50,009 bases of DNA, taken from NCBI RefSeq assembly GCF_022601715.1, contig NZ_JAKVIM010000025.1, positions 1 to 50,009 on the forward strand. Direction: 5' to 3'. This document shows, one piece after another, positions 17,816-26,801 of this stretch. The position numbers and the translations under genes are program-made. Each line of letters begins with the position of its first letter. Position 1 is the first letter of the stretch. The stretch is from Acinetobacter zhairuonensis (lineage in GTDB: Bacteria > Pseudomonadota > Gammaproteobacteria > Pseudomonadales > Moraxellaceae). Under the pieces are notes generated by a model that was not told where the DNA came from, did not search any database, and worked only from the letters and a program-made list of their open reading frames with translations.

Positions 17816-18661
17816 ATGACAATATGGAAAAAAAGAACGAAGCCAAGTCAGCAAGCATATGCAGTTGTGACGGGGGCAGGAAGTGGAATTGGACGAAGTT
17901 TTGCACTCGAACTTGCTCGTCGGGGCGGCACAGTGGTTTGTGCTGATATAAATTACTGTGCCGCCGAGAAAACGGTAGCACTGATTCAAACCCAATATCA
18001 GACCACTGCTTTTGCAGTGCAATGTGATGTGGGGTGCGCAGAGCATGTCCAATCCTTGGCGGAGCAAGCTGAACAACTAATGGGGCATCCCACAACGCTG
18101 CTGATTAACAATGCAGGTGTAGGTTTGGGCGGAAAATTTGACGAGCTGAGTCTGGACGATTGGCAGTGGTGTATGCAAGTCAATTTATGGGGAGTTATTC
18201 ATGGTTGTCATTATTTTGTGCCTAAATTTAAGCAACAGGGTTTTGGTGCCATTATTAATGTGGCATCGGCTGCGGGGTTTACCGCTGCTCCAGAAATGAC
18301 AGCCTATAACGTCACCAAGTCAAGTGTGCTGTCACTGTCAGAAACACTTTCTGCAGAACTCCGCAATGCAAGTATCCGTATAAATGTGCTTTGTCCCACA
18401 TTGGTGCCGACCAATATTATGAAAAATGGTCGCTTACCTCTGCATTATTCAGGTTTGGCAGATCATTTGTTGATGAACCACGCCTTTATCAACAGTGATC
18501 AAGTGGCGATGCAAACGTTGGATCGGTTGGATGCGAATAAGTTGTATACCATTCCTCAGCCAGACGCCAAATTGTTTTGGTGGATGAAGCGTGCTGCACC
18601 GAATTTGTATATCAAGTTGCTTGGAATGGGGTATCCGTTCTTTCAAAAATATGTGAAATAA
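17816..18661 (+). CDS. Short-chain dehydrogenase/reductase (SDR)
   Basis: A classical SDR oxidoreductase of 281 residues using NAD(P)H. The Rossmann signature TGAGSGIG lies near residue 19, the structural motif NNAGVG near 98, and the catalytic Ser-Tyr-Lys in INVASAAGFTAAPEMTAYNV with TKSS after it. The C-terminus is basic and hydrophobic, as in SDRs acting on lipophilic substrates. AGAGGAG lies eight bases upstream of the ATG. It sits between a metal-dependent hydrolase and a flavin monooxygenase, so a role in oxidising or reducing alcohol/ketone intermediates of a hydrophobic compound is plausible but not shown. Confidence 0.93.
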   Translation: MTIWKKRTKPSQQAYAVVTGAGSGIGRSFALELARRGGTVVCADINYCAAEKTVALIQTQYQTTAFAVQCDVGCAEHVQSLAEQAEQLMGHPTTLLINNAGVGLGGKFDELSLDDWQWCMQVNLWGVIHGCHYFVPKFKQQGFGAIINVASAAGFTAAPEMTAYNVTKSSVLSLSETLSAELRNASIRINVLCPTLVPTNIMKNGRLPLHYSGLADHLLMNHAFINSDQVAMQTLDRLDANKLYTIPQPDAKLFWWMKRAAPNLYIKLLGMGYPFFQKYVK

Positions 18662-18677
18662 CAATAAGAGATAAAAC

Positions 18678-20276
18678 ATGACTGAGAATACATTTCAGGA
18701 CAATTCTGATACAGAACTAGAACCTATATTAGAACGTAGTGCAGAGAATCTTGGTACGGATATACATGAATCGACATTCAATCAAAAGAAATCCAAGCCA
18801 CGAATCAAAGCCAAACAATTAAATGCCACGCATGTATATGATTGTATTGTGATTGGTGCGGGAATTTCTGGTATTGCTGCTGCCTATAAAATGATACAAG
18901 CGGATTATCATGACTTTGTTGTACTGGAAAAAGCAGATCGAGTTGGGGGAACGTGGCGCGACAACACCTATCCAGGCTGTGGCTGCGATGTTCCTTCAGC
19001 GCTGTATTCATTTTCTTTTGCCCCTAGTCATCAATGGAGCCATCTCTTTGCTAAGCAAGCAGAGATTCTGAGGTATCTAGAACAAGTCACCCATCAATTT
19101 AAACTAATCGACAAGATTAAATTCAAGCATGAGCTTTTATCTGCCAAATGGGATGAATCACAGCAGCAATGGAACTTGGAGACAACAAACGGGATATTTC
19201 AGGCCAAAACGGTCATTTTCTCTACAGGTCCAATCACTGAACCAGCCGTACCTAAAATCAAAGGAGTGGATACGTTTAGCGGAGAAATATTTCATTCTGC
19301 ACGCTGGAATCATGACGTGGATTTAACTGGAAAGCAGATTGCGGTGATTGGTACAGGTGCATCCGCAATTCAGTTTATTCCGCAGATTCAACCACAGGCG
19401 AAAAAACTAATCGTATTTCAACGCACCGCGCCGTGGGTGTTGCCGAAAGCTGATCTCAGCTTAAATGAAACTGCTAAAGGGATGATAGAAAAATACCCCG
19501 TAATTCAGCAATTATGGCGTGGCAGTGTGGCGAAAATTCTGAATGGCATCAACTTTGGGTTGCGGCATCCGCAGCTGCTTGAACCAATCAATATACTGAG
19601 TAAGCAGCTGTTAAAGCTGCAAATTCAAGATTCTACATTACGCAAACATGTCACGCCAAATTTTTCCATTGGGTGTAAACGGCTGTTATTTGCCAACAAT
19701 TACTATCCTGCACTTCAGCAAGACAATGTACAGCTTGTACCACAGGGTTTGGTTGACATTCAGGGAAATCAGGTGATTGCCGCCAATGGTAATCGACATG
19801 AGGTCGATGTGATTATTTGGGGTACTGGCTTTGAAGTGTCACATCCACCAATTGGTCAACGAGTTTACGATGCGCAAGGGCGACTTTTGGCTGAGCGATG
19901 GAAGGAGAGTTCTCCAGAAGCCTTTTTGGGAGCAAGTTTGGAGCAGGTACCGAATGCCTTTTTGGTGCTAGGTCCCAATATTTTGGTCTATGATTCCTTT
20001 ATCGGGATTGCAGAAGCTCAGTTGGATTACATTATCAGTGGTCTGTTACAGATGAAAAATCGGCAGATTAAGCGTATGGAAATCAAGCCTGAGGTGCTTC
20101 GTCAGCATAATCATGCCGTGCAAAAACATTTACAGACTACAGTATTTAATCGGGGCGGTTGTAAGTCGTACTATTTAGACCAAAATGGACGAAATTTCGC
20201 TGCGTGGCCATGGTCGCTTAAGCAATTGAAGCAAAAACTGCAAAAGTTAGATTTAGAACATTATCATGTAAGTTAA
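18678..20276 (+). CDS. Flavin-containing monooxygenase, Baeyer-Villiger/AlmA-like
   Basis: FAD- and NADPH-dependent monooxygenase of 532 residues. The FAD-binding site is VIGAGISGIAAAYKM near residue 57. ADRVGGTWRDNTYPGCGCDV is the typical segment of Baeyer-Villiger and related FMOs. The NADPH Rossmann site is AVIGTGASAIQFIPQI near 222, and the ATG-like motif is IIWGTGFEV near 379. The first 50 residues are polar, acidic and probably disordered, an extension not usual in the family. Substrates of such enzymes include ketones and long-chain hydrocarbons; none can be chosen here. It is the last gene of the hydrolase-SDR-FMO operon and ends at a shared terminator. Confidence 0.92.
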   Translation: MTENTFQDNSDTELEPILERSAENLGTDIHESTFNQKKSKPRIKAKQLNATHVYDCIVIGAGISGIAAAYKMIQADYHDFVVLEKADRVGGTWRDNTYPGCGCDVPSALYSFSFAPSHQWSHLFAKQAEILRYLEQVTHQFKLIDKIKFKHELLSAKWDESQQQWNLETTNGIFQAKTVIFSTGPITEPAVPKIKGVDTFSGEIFHSARWNHDVDLTGKQIAVIGTGASAIQFIPQIQPQAKKLIVFQRTAPWVLPKADLSLNETAKGMIEKYPVIQQLWRGSVAKILNGINFGLRHPQLLEPINILSKQLLKLQIQDSTLRKHVTPNFSIGCKRLLFANNYYPALQQDNVQLVPQGLVDIQGNQVIAANGNRHEVDVIIWGTGFEVSHPPIGQRVYDAQGRLLAERWKESSPEAFLGASLEQVPNAFLVLGPNILVYDSFIGIAEAQLDYIISGLLQMKNRQIKRMEIKPEVLRQHNHAVQKHLQTTVFNRGGCKSYYLDQNGRNFAAWPWSLKQLKQKLQKLDLEHYHVS

Positions 20277-20333
20277 GGCTTAAGCCTGATTAAATCCAGT
20301 AAGTTCTGATCAATTATAATTTTCTTAAGGTAT

Positions 20334-20362
20334 AAAAAAACCACCCAAAGGGTGGTTTTTTT
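20334..20362. terminator. Bidirectional terminator between FMO gene and gltA
   Basis: Stem CCACCC / GGGTGG with an AAA loop, seven A's before and seven T's after. It serves both convergent genes. Confidence 0.93.
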
Positions 20363-20381
20363 AATCATCAATTCTTGCGAA

Positions 20382-21659
20382 TTAACGACCTTGGATGTCA
20401 CGTTGAACTTCACCAGTGTAAAGCTGACGTGGACGACCAATTTTGTAAGGTCCGCTGTGCATTTCTAACCAGTGGCTGATCCAACCAACAGTACGTGCAA
20501 GTGCGAAGATTACAGTAAACATTTCTGTTGGGATACCAATCGCTTTAAGAATGATACCTGAGTAGAAGTCTACGTTCGGGTAAAGGTTACGCTTGATGAA
20601 GTATTCATCAGATAACGCGATACGCTCAAGTTCCATAGCAAGTTCAAGCTGTGGATCGTTAATGCCAAGCGCACCAAGAACTTCGTCGCAAGTCTCTTTC
20701 ATGACTTTAGCGCGCGGGTCAAAGTTCTTATAAACGCGGTGACCGAAGCCCATTAACTTAACTTCTTTGGTCTTCACTTTTTCCATGAAGCCAGCAACGT
20801 TTTCTACAGTGCCGATTTCATCAAGCATCTTAAGAACAGCTTCGTTCGCACCACCGTGAGCAGGACCCCAAAGTGCAGAGATACCAGCAGCGATACATGC
20901 ATACGGGTTAGCACCAGTAGAACCAGCTAAACGTACAGTAGACGTAGACGCATTTTGTTCGTGGTCAGCATGAAGCGTGAAGATACGGTCCATTGCTTTC
21001 GCGAGAATTGGGTTTACTTTGTAATCACGGTCTGCTGGAGTAGCAAACATCATATGCAAGAAGTTTTCTGCATAGTTCAAATCATTACGTGGGTAAACAA
21101 ATGGTTGACCTACAGTGTACTTGTAGCTCCAAGCTGCAAGAGTAGGTACTTTCGCGATTAAGCGAATCGCAGTGATTTCACGGTGGTTAACATCTTCAAT
21201 GTCTAAACCATTGTGATAGAACGCAGAAAGCGCACCCACTACACCAACCATGATCGCCATAGGGTGAGCGTCACGACGGAAACCATTGAAGAAACGGCTT
21301 ACTTGGTCGTGAACCATCGTGTGGTTACGTACTTTAGCGTCAAATTCAACTTTTTGCTCAGCAGTAGGAAGCTCGCCATTTAATAATAGGTAGCAAGTTT
21401 CTAAGTAGTCTGCTTTAGTTGCAAGTTGGTCAATTGGGTAACCACGGTGTAAAAGTACACCTTTGTTACCATCAATGAAGGTAATTTTTGATTCGCAAGC
21501 TGCTGTAGCCATAAAACCAGGATCAAAAGTAAAGTGACCTGCGGCCAACACATCCTTAACGTCGATTACATCTGGGCCCAATGTGCCGCTGTAAATTGGT
21601 AATTCAATTTCTTTGCCATCAAGCTGTAATACGGCTTTTTTGCCAGTTGCTTCAGACAT
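20382..21659 (-). CDS. gltA: Citrate synthase
   Basis: GltA condenses acetyl-CoA and oxaloacetate to citrate, the entry to the TCA cycle. At 425 residues it is the larger, NADH-sensitive hexameric type of Gram-negative bacteria. Active-site regions are visible: [45 protein letters not shown] and the aspartate-containing YPNVDFYSG. The ATG is preceded by AGGAG about 10 bases upstream. It faces away from sdhC, with nearly 1 kb between, as in other Acinetobacter and Pseudomonas. Confidence 0.99.
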   Translation of the reverse strand: MSEATGKKAVLQLDGKEIELPIYSGTLGPDVIDVKDVLAAGHFTFDPGFMATAACESKITFIDGNKGVLLHRGYPIDQLATKADYLETCYLLLNGELPTAEQKVEFDAKVRNHTMVHDQVSRFFNGFRRDAHPMAIMVGVVGALSAFYHNGLDIEDVNHREITAIRLIAKVPTLAAWSYKYTVGQPFVYPRNDLNYAENFLHMMFATPADRDYKVNPILAKAMDRIFTLHADHEQNASTSTVRLAGSTGANPYACIAAGISALWGPAHGGANEAVLKMLDEIGTVENVAGFMEKVKTKEVKLMGFGHRVYKNFDPRAKVMKETCDEVLGALGINDPQLELAMELERIALSDEYFIKRNLYPNVDFYSGIILKAIGIPTEMFTVIFALARTVGWISHWLEMHSGPYKIGRPRQLYTGEVQRDIQGR

Positions 21660-21751
21660 TCAATAGATCTCCTGTCCTGGTGAATGTTTAATCTGACTCG
21701 TAGTACTAATCTTTTAATGCGCGAATCAGACGGATCAAAAATTTGCTAATA

Positions 21752-21779
21752 AGATTAGAGAGTACTGGATTTTTGTCAA
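21752..21779 (-). promoter_or_regulatory. Candidate gltA promoter
   Basis: On the minus strand TTGACA (21774-21779), a 16-base spacer and TAATCT (21752-21757), giving a leader of about 85 bases before gltA. The -35 is perfect, the -10 only fair. Confidence 0.5.
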
Positions 21780-22529
21780 TTATACTTATGGATAAAAAAC
21801 TGACGTCCACACAGAGGCTTAGTCAAATCATTCCTTAGAGATATGAGTAAAATCACAGCACCGACGCGCTATGATATGTCAAAATATTCTTGAGGTGCAG
21901 AAAAAAAATAGGGTCTTAGCTGAATTGTAAAAATTTATAAAAATTATGGGTATGGGTTTTTTGAACAAATGGTGTGAGTATTTTCTCCCGAAATTTATCT
22001 AATTTTCATAACTTACATATTTTTTTGTTCAAATTTTATTTCATTTGATTGAGAAAATTTGCATTTCATTCTAAGACCAAAGATGTGTTTGATTGATCAA
22101 AAAATGACTAATTAAATTTGAGAATCAGAACAAAAAATAGACTTTAAACGTCATTTTTTGCAATTTTTGTGTGATTTAAACCCATAAATTTTATAAGTGA
22201 TGTGTATTTAATTGTGCCTAAGTCATTATTTAATCTGGTTATATCTGAAAAAAATCGCTCTAAATAAATAGTGAACATTTTGATAGGAAATGCAAGTCTT
22301 CCTATATAGAGGAAAGGATTATCAAATAGAGCGAATATTCTAAATATCTTTAGTCTAAACATGAGTGGCGTCATAGGGGGGATCTTTAGCTCTAAAACAA
22401 GTGGATAAGTCATATAAACCAATGGCATAGCATTGAATTTCAGCTAAATTATTGGTTTATATAGAATGTTTGGTGTTGTGAATGATTCTTATTTAAGTGT
22501 TTTTTGTTAAAAAACCAGCCTTTGATTGT
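21780..22529. other. AT-rich gap between gltA and sdhC
   Basis: About 750 very AT-rich bases with no gene I can support. A minus-strand open frame at 22144-22428 lacks a ribosome binding site. The most distinct element is a 12-bp perfect inverted repeat at 22412-22462, listed separately. Confidence 0.6.
22412..22462. repeat. 12-bp perfect inverted repeat with 27-base spacer
   Basis: ATATAAACCAAT (22412-22423) and ATTGGTTTATAT (22451-22462). No T-run follows on either strand, so it is not an obvious terminator; it lies about 70 bases upstream of the sdhC promoter. Confidence 0.8.
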
Positions 22530-22558
22530 TTGTATTTTGACTTCTTGCGTTTTATAAT
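22530..22558 (+). promoter_or_regulatory. Candidate sdhC promoter
   Basis: TTGTAT (22530-22535), a 17-base spacer and a perfect TATAAT (22553-22558). It gives a leader of about 100 bases. Confidence 0.6.
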
Positions 22559-22577
22559 TCGGTGTCGTTTTAAGTTT

Positions 22578-22647
22578 AGGCATTTGCTTGCCTGACAATG
22601 CCAGCTTTCCTTCGAATTAATTCCAACAAACTCCGGATGGAGTTTTT
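22578..22647 (+). promoter_or_regulatory. Structured 5' leader of the sdh operon
   Basis: Two alternative hairpins share bases: AGGCA (22578-22582) with TGCCT (22589-22593), or GGCATT (22579-22584) with AATGCC (22597-22602). Downstream, AAACTCC-GGAT-GGAGTTT (22628-22645) runs into five T's, a terminator-like hairpin just before sdhC. The layout suggests attenuation or post-transcriptional control, but this is inference. Confidence 0.4.
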
Positions 22648-22665
22648 ACTTACAGGATGCCCGCT

Positions 22666-23055
22666 GTGAAAAGCAACAGACCTGTCAATTTGTCCATGGG
22701 TCAAGTTTTAGAAGTAAACTTAAAATCCCCTGTGGCTATTGCATCAATTTTACACCGTCTATCTGGTGTCATCGTATTTTTACTCGTACCGGTACTTTTA
22801 TGGATTTTAGACAAATCATTGTCTTCTCCTGAAGGTTTTGCGCAAGTGCAAGCTATTTTCAATAGCTTCATTGTGCGATTTGTCGTATGGGTATTTGTAG
22901 CCGGCTTAATTTTCCACTTTATTGCGGGTGTTAAGCATTTACTTGCGGATCTTGGCGTTGCTGAAGAACTGCAAAGTGGACGTGTCGCAGCTACTATTTC
23001 ATTGATCTTGTCTGCAATCGGTATCATTGCGGCATTTGTATGGATTGTTATCTAA
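22666..23055 (+). CDS. sdhC: Succinate dehydrogenase cytochrome b556 subunit
   Basis: One of the two membrane anchors of complex II, which binds haem b and ubiquinone and holds SdhAB to the cytoplasmic membrane. The N-terminus NRPVNLS and the signature SPVAIASILHRLSGVIVF are typical, and the haem-ligand histidine is in LIFHFIAGVKHLLADLG. Three transmembrane helices are visible. I chose the GTG at 22666 because AGGA lies eight bases upstream; an ATG at 22657 overlaps that site and would add three residues. The stop overlaps the sdhD start by one base. Confidence 0.95.
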   Translation: MKSNRPVNLSMGQVLEVNLKSPVAIASILHRLSGVIVFLLVPVLLWILDKSLSSPEGFAQVQAIFNSFIVRFVVWVFVAGLIFHFIAGVKHLLADLGVAEELQSGRVAATISLILSAIGIIAAFVWIVI

Positions 23056-23420
23056 TGAAAAGTGCTACTGGTTTAACGGGTTCAGGTTCTCGTGATTGGT
23101 TTATCCAACGCGTAAGTGCTGTCGTATTAGCAGTTTACACTGTTGTTGTTTTAGGTTGGATCCTATGCAATGGCGGTTTCGGCTACGAACAGTGGTACGG
23201 CTTTATGATGACAGCTCCAATGAAGATCTTATCTTTATTAGCAGTCTTATCTCTTGTTGCACATGCATGGATTGGTATGTGGCAAGTATTCACAGATTAT
23301 GTGACTACTCGTCAAATGGGTCCTTCAGCTTCAGGTTTACGCCTTGTACTGACTTCAGCAGTAATTATTGCTGTATTTGCATATGCGATCTGGGCAATCC
23401 AGATTTTTTGGGCGAATTGA
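23055..23420 (+). CDS. sdhD: Succinate dehydrogenase hydrophobic anchor subunit
   Basis: Second membrane anchor of complex II. About 121 residues with three hydrophobic helices; SGSRDWFIQRVSAVVLAVYT contains the quinone-site region, and HAWIGMWQVFTDYV contains the conserved histidine and Asp-Tyr. The ATG at 23055 shares one base with the sdhC stop (TAATG), so translation is coupled. The frame is open five codons further upstream inside sdhC, but the overlapping ATG is the natural start. Confidence 0.95.
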   Translation: MKSATGLTGSGSRDWFIQRVSAVVLAVYTVVVLGWILCNGGFGYEQWYGFMMTAPMKILSLLAVLSLVAHAWIGMWQVFTDYVTTRQMGPSASGLRLVLTSAVIIAVFAYAIWAIQIFWAN

Positions 23421-23432
23421 TAGGAATAGATC

Positions 23433-25331
23433 ATGGGCGCTATAACCCCTAAAGAAGATTACACAAATATTCCACACGAAACTTTCGATGCTGTCATCGT
23501 GGGTGGTGGTGGTTCAGGTATGCGCGCGTCTTACCAACTTGCTCAAGCTGGTTTAAAAGTTGCGGTTCTGACTAAAGTATTCCCAACGCGTTCACACACA
23601 GTGGCTGCACAGGGCGGTATTGGTGCATCTCTTGGTAACATGCAAGAGGATAACTGGCACTACCACTTCTACGACACTGTTAAAGGTTCTGACTGGTTAG
23701 GTGACCAAGACGCGATCGAATTTATGACGCGTGAAGCACCACAAGTAGTTTATGAACTTGAACACTTGGGTATGCCATTTGACCGTAACGCAGATGGTAC
23801 TATTTACCAACGTCCATTTGGTGGTCACTCTGCAAACTACGGTGAAAAAGCAGTTCCACGTGCTTGTGCTGCTGCTGACCGTACAGGTCATGCGCTTCTT
23901 CACACGCTTTATCAAAGCAACGTGAAAATGGGCACTCAATTCTTTGTTGAATGGATTGCACTTGACTTAATCCGTAACGAAGCGGGTGATGTCCTTGGTG
24001 TTACTGCATACGACCAAGAAACAGGTAAAATTGCGGTATTCCAAGCGAAAGCAACATTGTTCGCTACAGGTGGTGCGGGTCGTGTTTACCGTGCTTCTAC
24101 TAACGCTTATATCAACACTGGTGACGGTCTTGGTATGGCGGCTCGTGCTGGTATTCCATTGCAAGATATGGAATTCTGGCAATTCCACCCTACAGGTGTT
24201 GCGGGCGCAGGCGTATTGTTGACAGAAGGTTGTCGTGGTGAAGGTGCAATCCTTCGTAACGATGCTGGTGAGCCGTTCATGGAGCGCTATGCACCGACTT
24301 TGAAAGACTTGGCACCACGTGACTTCGTATCACGCTCTATGGACCAAGAAATTAAAGAAGGTCGTGGTTGTGGTCCTAAGAAAGACTATATCTTGCTTGA
24401 TATGACGCACTTGGGTGCTGAAACGATCATGAAGCGTCTTCCATCTGTATTTGAGATTGGTAAGAAATTCGCGAACGTTGACATCACTAAAGAGCCAATT
24501 CCTGTAGTACCAACAATCCATTACCAAATGGGTGGTATTCCTACGAATATCCATGGTCAAGTTGTTGTGCCTGAAAGTGTTGAAACTTCACCGCTTGAAG
24601 CGAACTACAACAAAGAGACTGATGTTTATTCTACCAATGCGGGTGAGCGTAACTTCACTAAGCCGGTAAAAGGTTTCTATGCAATTGGTGAGTGTTCTTG
24701 CGTATCTGTACATGGTGCAAACCGTTTAGGTACAAACTCATTGCTTGACTTGGTTGTATTTGGTAAAGCGGCTGGTGAACATATCATTGACTACGTGACT
24801 AAACATCACGGTGATGAATACCAACCACTTCCTACAACTGTACTTGAGCAAACTGTTGCGCGTATCCGTAAATTGGATGACTCGACTACAGGTGAAAATG
24901 CACAAGAAGTTGCTGATGCAATTCGTGACATCGTACAAGACCATGCTGGTGTATTCCGTACTCAAGCATTGCTTGACAAAGGTGTGAAAGAAATTCTTGA
25001 TATTGAATCACGCGTTCGTAACATTCATTTGAAAGACAAATCTAAAGTATTCAACACTGCACGTATTGAAGCTTTAGAAGTTGAAAACTTGTATGAAGTG
25101 GCTAAAGCGACCTTAATTTCTGCTGCTGCGCGTAAAGAGTGCCGTGGTGCACATACGGTTGTAGATTTTGAAGAATCTCCAGATCATCCAGAATACCCAT
25201 ATGGTCGTCGTGATGATGAGTGGATGAAGCACACATTGTGGTTCTCTGCGGACAATCGTCTTGAGTACAAGCCAGTGCGTTACAAGCCGCTATCTGTAGC
25301 TGCTATTCCGCCTAAACCACGTACATTCTAA
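23433..25331 (+). CDS. sdhA: Succinate dehydrogenase flavoprotein subunit
   Basis: SdhA oxidises succinate to fumarate and passes electrons to covalently bound FAD. The FAD-binding start is FDAVIVGGGGSGMRASYQLA. The histidine that binds FAD covalently lies in PTRSHTVAAQGGI, and catalytic segments HPTGVAGAGVLLTEGCRGEG and GLYAIGE-like GFYAIGECSCVSVHGANRLG are present. 632 residues, slightly longer than E. coli (588). Codons are strongly biased to CGT, GGT and AAC-type choices, as expected for a highly expressed gene. Confidence 0.99.
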   Translation: MGAITPKEDYTNIPHETFDAVIVGGGGSGMRASYQLAQAGLKVAVLTKVFPTRSHTVAAQGGIGASLGNMQEDNWHYHFYDTVKGSDWLGDQDAIEFMTREAPQVVYELEHLGMPFDRNADGTIYQRPFGGHSANYGEKAVPRACAAADRTGHALLHTLYQSNVKMGTQFFVEWIALDLIRNEAGDVLGVTAYDQETGKIAVFQAKATLFATGGAGRVYRASTNAYINTGDGLGMAARAGIPLQDMEFWQFHPTGVAGAGVLLTEGCRGEGAILRNDAGEPFMERYAPTLKDLAPRDFVSRSMDQEIKEGRGCGPKKDYILLDMTHLGAETIMKRLPSVFEIGKKFANVDITKEPIPVVPTIHYQMGGIPTNIHGQVVVPESVETSPLEANYNKETDVYSTNAGERNFTKPVKGFYAIGECSCVSVHGANRLGTNSLLDLVVFGKAAGEHIIDYVTKHHGDEYQPLPTTVLEQTVARIRKLDDSTTGENAQEVADAIRDIVQDHAGVFRTQALLDKGVKEILDIESRVRNIHLKDKSKVFNTARIEALEVENLYEVAKATLISAAARKECRGAHTVVDFEESPDHPEYPYGRRDDEWMKHTLWFSADNRLEYKPVRYKPLSVAAIPPKPRTF

Positions 25332-25345
25332 TTAGGAGAAGTAAG

Positions 25346-26056
25346 ATGAGTAGAGGTACTCGTACATTTAATATCTACCGCTACGATCCTGATAAGGATG
25401 CAGCACCGTACATGCAGACTTTTAAGCTTGAATTGACTGATAAGCACCGTATGTTGCTTGACGCGCTTCTTGCATTGAAAGTACAAGATGAAACTTTAAC
25501 GTTCCGTCGTTCATGCCGTGAAGGTATTTGTGGTTCAGATGGTGTAAACATTAATGGTAAAAATGGTTTAGCGTGTCTTTGGAACCTAAACGATTTGCCA
25601 GATGTGATCACTGTTCGTCCGCTTCCTGGTCTTCCTGTTGTGAAAGACTTGGTTGTAGATATGAACCAGTTCTACGATCAGTACAACAAAATTCACCCAT
25701 TCTTGATTAACAATCAACCTGCACCACCAAAAGAGCGTTTACAGTCTCCAGAAGAGCGTGAACACTTGGATGGTCTGTATGAATGTATTTTGTGTGCATG
25801 CTGTTCAACTTCATGCCCATCATTCTGGTGGAACCCAGACAAATTCTTGGGTCCATCTGCATTGTTAAACGCGTATCGTTTCATTATCGATTCACGTGAT
25901 ACAGCGACTCAAGATCGTTTGGCTCGTCTTGACGACCCATTCTCATTGTTCCGTTGTAAAGGGATCATGAACTGTGTATCTGTTTGTCCTAAGGGCTTAA
26001 ACCCGACAAAAGCAATTGGTCACATCCGTAATATGCTTTTAGATATGGCTGGCTAA
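25346..26056 (+). CDS. sdhB: Succinate dehydrogenase iron-sulfur subunit
   Basis: SdhB passes electrons from FAD to quinone through three clusters. The [2Fe-2S] ligands lie in SCREGICGSDG and NGLAC, the [4Fe-4S] in CILCACCSTSCPSFW, and the [3Fe-4S] in CKGIMNCVSVCPKGLNP. 236 residues, standard. An AGGAG site lies upstream of the ATG and the gene follows sdhA by 14 bases. The sdhCDAB unit ends at the terminator at 26080. Confidence 0.99.
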   Translation: MSRGTRTFNIYRYDPDKDAAPYMQTFKLELTDKHRMLLDALLALKVQDETLTFRRSCREGICGSDGVNINGKNGLACLWNLNDLPDVITVRPLPGLPVVKDLVVDMNQFYDQYNKIHPFLINNQPAPPKERLQSPEEREHLDGLYECILCACCSTSCPSFWWNPDKFLGPSALLNAYRFIIDSRDTATQDRLARLDDPFSLFRCKGIMNCVSVCPKGLNPTKAIGHIRNMLLDMAG

Positions 26057-26079
26057 TTGCTACATATTTAAGGGTTATA

Positions 26080-26107
26080 AAAAGCACACTTTAGGGTGTG
26101 CTTTTTT
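26080..26107 (+). terminator. Terminator after sdhB
   Basis: Stem AAAAGCACAC / GTGTGCTTTT with a six-base loop and six T's. Suggests sdhCDAB can be transcribed separately from sucAB. Confidence 0.88.
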
Positions 26108-26257
26108 ATTGCTGTTATTATTTGGGGGTAAACTTTGTATTTGCTGTTGATTGATGAAAGGCTAGGCGAAATTTGTGCAATTCATGTAAAAAGGAGCGGA
26201 TTATTTGTGTTGTAAGTGCGCTAGTCACGTAGAATAAATGCTATTATTTAACGTTAG

Positions 26258-26290
26258 AAAAGGGCAGTTTGTAAGAAGATGCTCTTTTTT
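26258..26290 (+). terminator. Second terminator-like hairpin downstream of sdhB
   Basis: AAAAGGGCA (26258-26266) pairs with TGCTCTTTT (26280-26288) with one G-T pair, followed by further T's. With the sdhB terminator it brackets about 150 bases, which could be a small transcript. Confidence 0.5.
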
Positions 26291-26713
26291 GCTATTTGTA
26301 AAACTGGAATTGGACTTTGGTCTAAATTAGATGTTTTTTAACGATGAAGCACCATAGTTTACATCATGAAATTCAATGTGTATTTCGCTGATTTATGAAT
26401 GGTATGTGTCAAAAAAATCAATTGATCTAATGGGATCATGTTACGATTTGATACATCGTTATATTGAAAAAATGATGGTTATTTTATACACATTTTTTCA
26501 TAAAAATTGAGAGCTTAATAGCTTGAAAGTGGTTTTAGAAAAGCTAAATCGAGAATTTATTTTTTCTAAAACGATTTTGCAAAAAATTGCTCGGTTTCGG
26601 TCGAGTATTTATGGATGAGTGATGATGCCATTGAGGGTGTTGTTGTTCATTTTACACATCAGGTTCATCCTAATGTGGTGATAACGCCCTGAGGCTAATG
26701 TCTGCTGGGGACT

Positions 26714-26738
26714 AATGTCATGTTACCAATTTGACATT
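26714..26738 (+). promoter_or_regulatory. Dyad overlapping a possible sucA -35 box
   Basis: AATGTCA (26714-26720) and TGACATT (26732-26738), 11 bases apart. The right arm includes a perfect TTGACA (26731-26736), but no good -10 follows at 17 bases. It could be an operator for the sucAB-lpd unit. Confidence 0.35.
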
Positions 26739-26801
26739 ATCAATCATGGGGTTGCTTAAAAGGCACCTGAAATATTTTTGCAATAGGAAATGGGTCCACA
26801 A

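Larger units (their letters stand above)
26108..26790. other. Gap between sdhB and sucA
   Basis: About 680 bases. It holds a second terminator-like hairpin (26258-26290), an 11-bp inverted repeat GTTTTAGAAAA (26532-26542) / TTTTCTAAAAC (26562-26572), and a dyad over a possible sucA -35 box. A 30-codon open frame starts at 26238 but has no ribosome binding site. No conventional gene is supported. Confidence 0.6.

Noticed and set aside
21843..21893. 16-codon plus-strand open frame beginning ATGAGTAAAATC
   Set aside because: Weak ribosome binding site and no matching structure to call a leader peptide.
22144..22428. Minus-strand open frame of 94 codons between gltA and sdhC
   Set aside because: No ribosome binding site, very AT-rich, no recognisable domain; its start lies in the arm of an inverted repeat. 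Likely chance.
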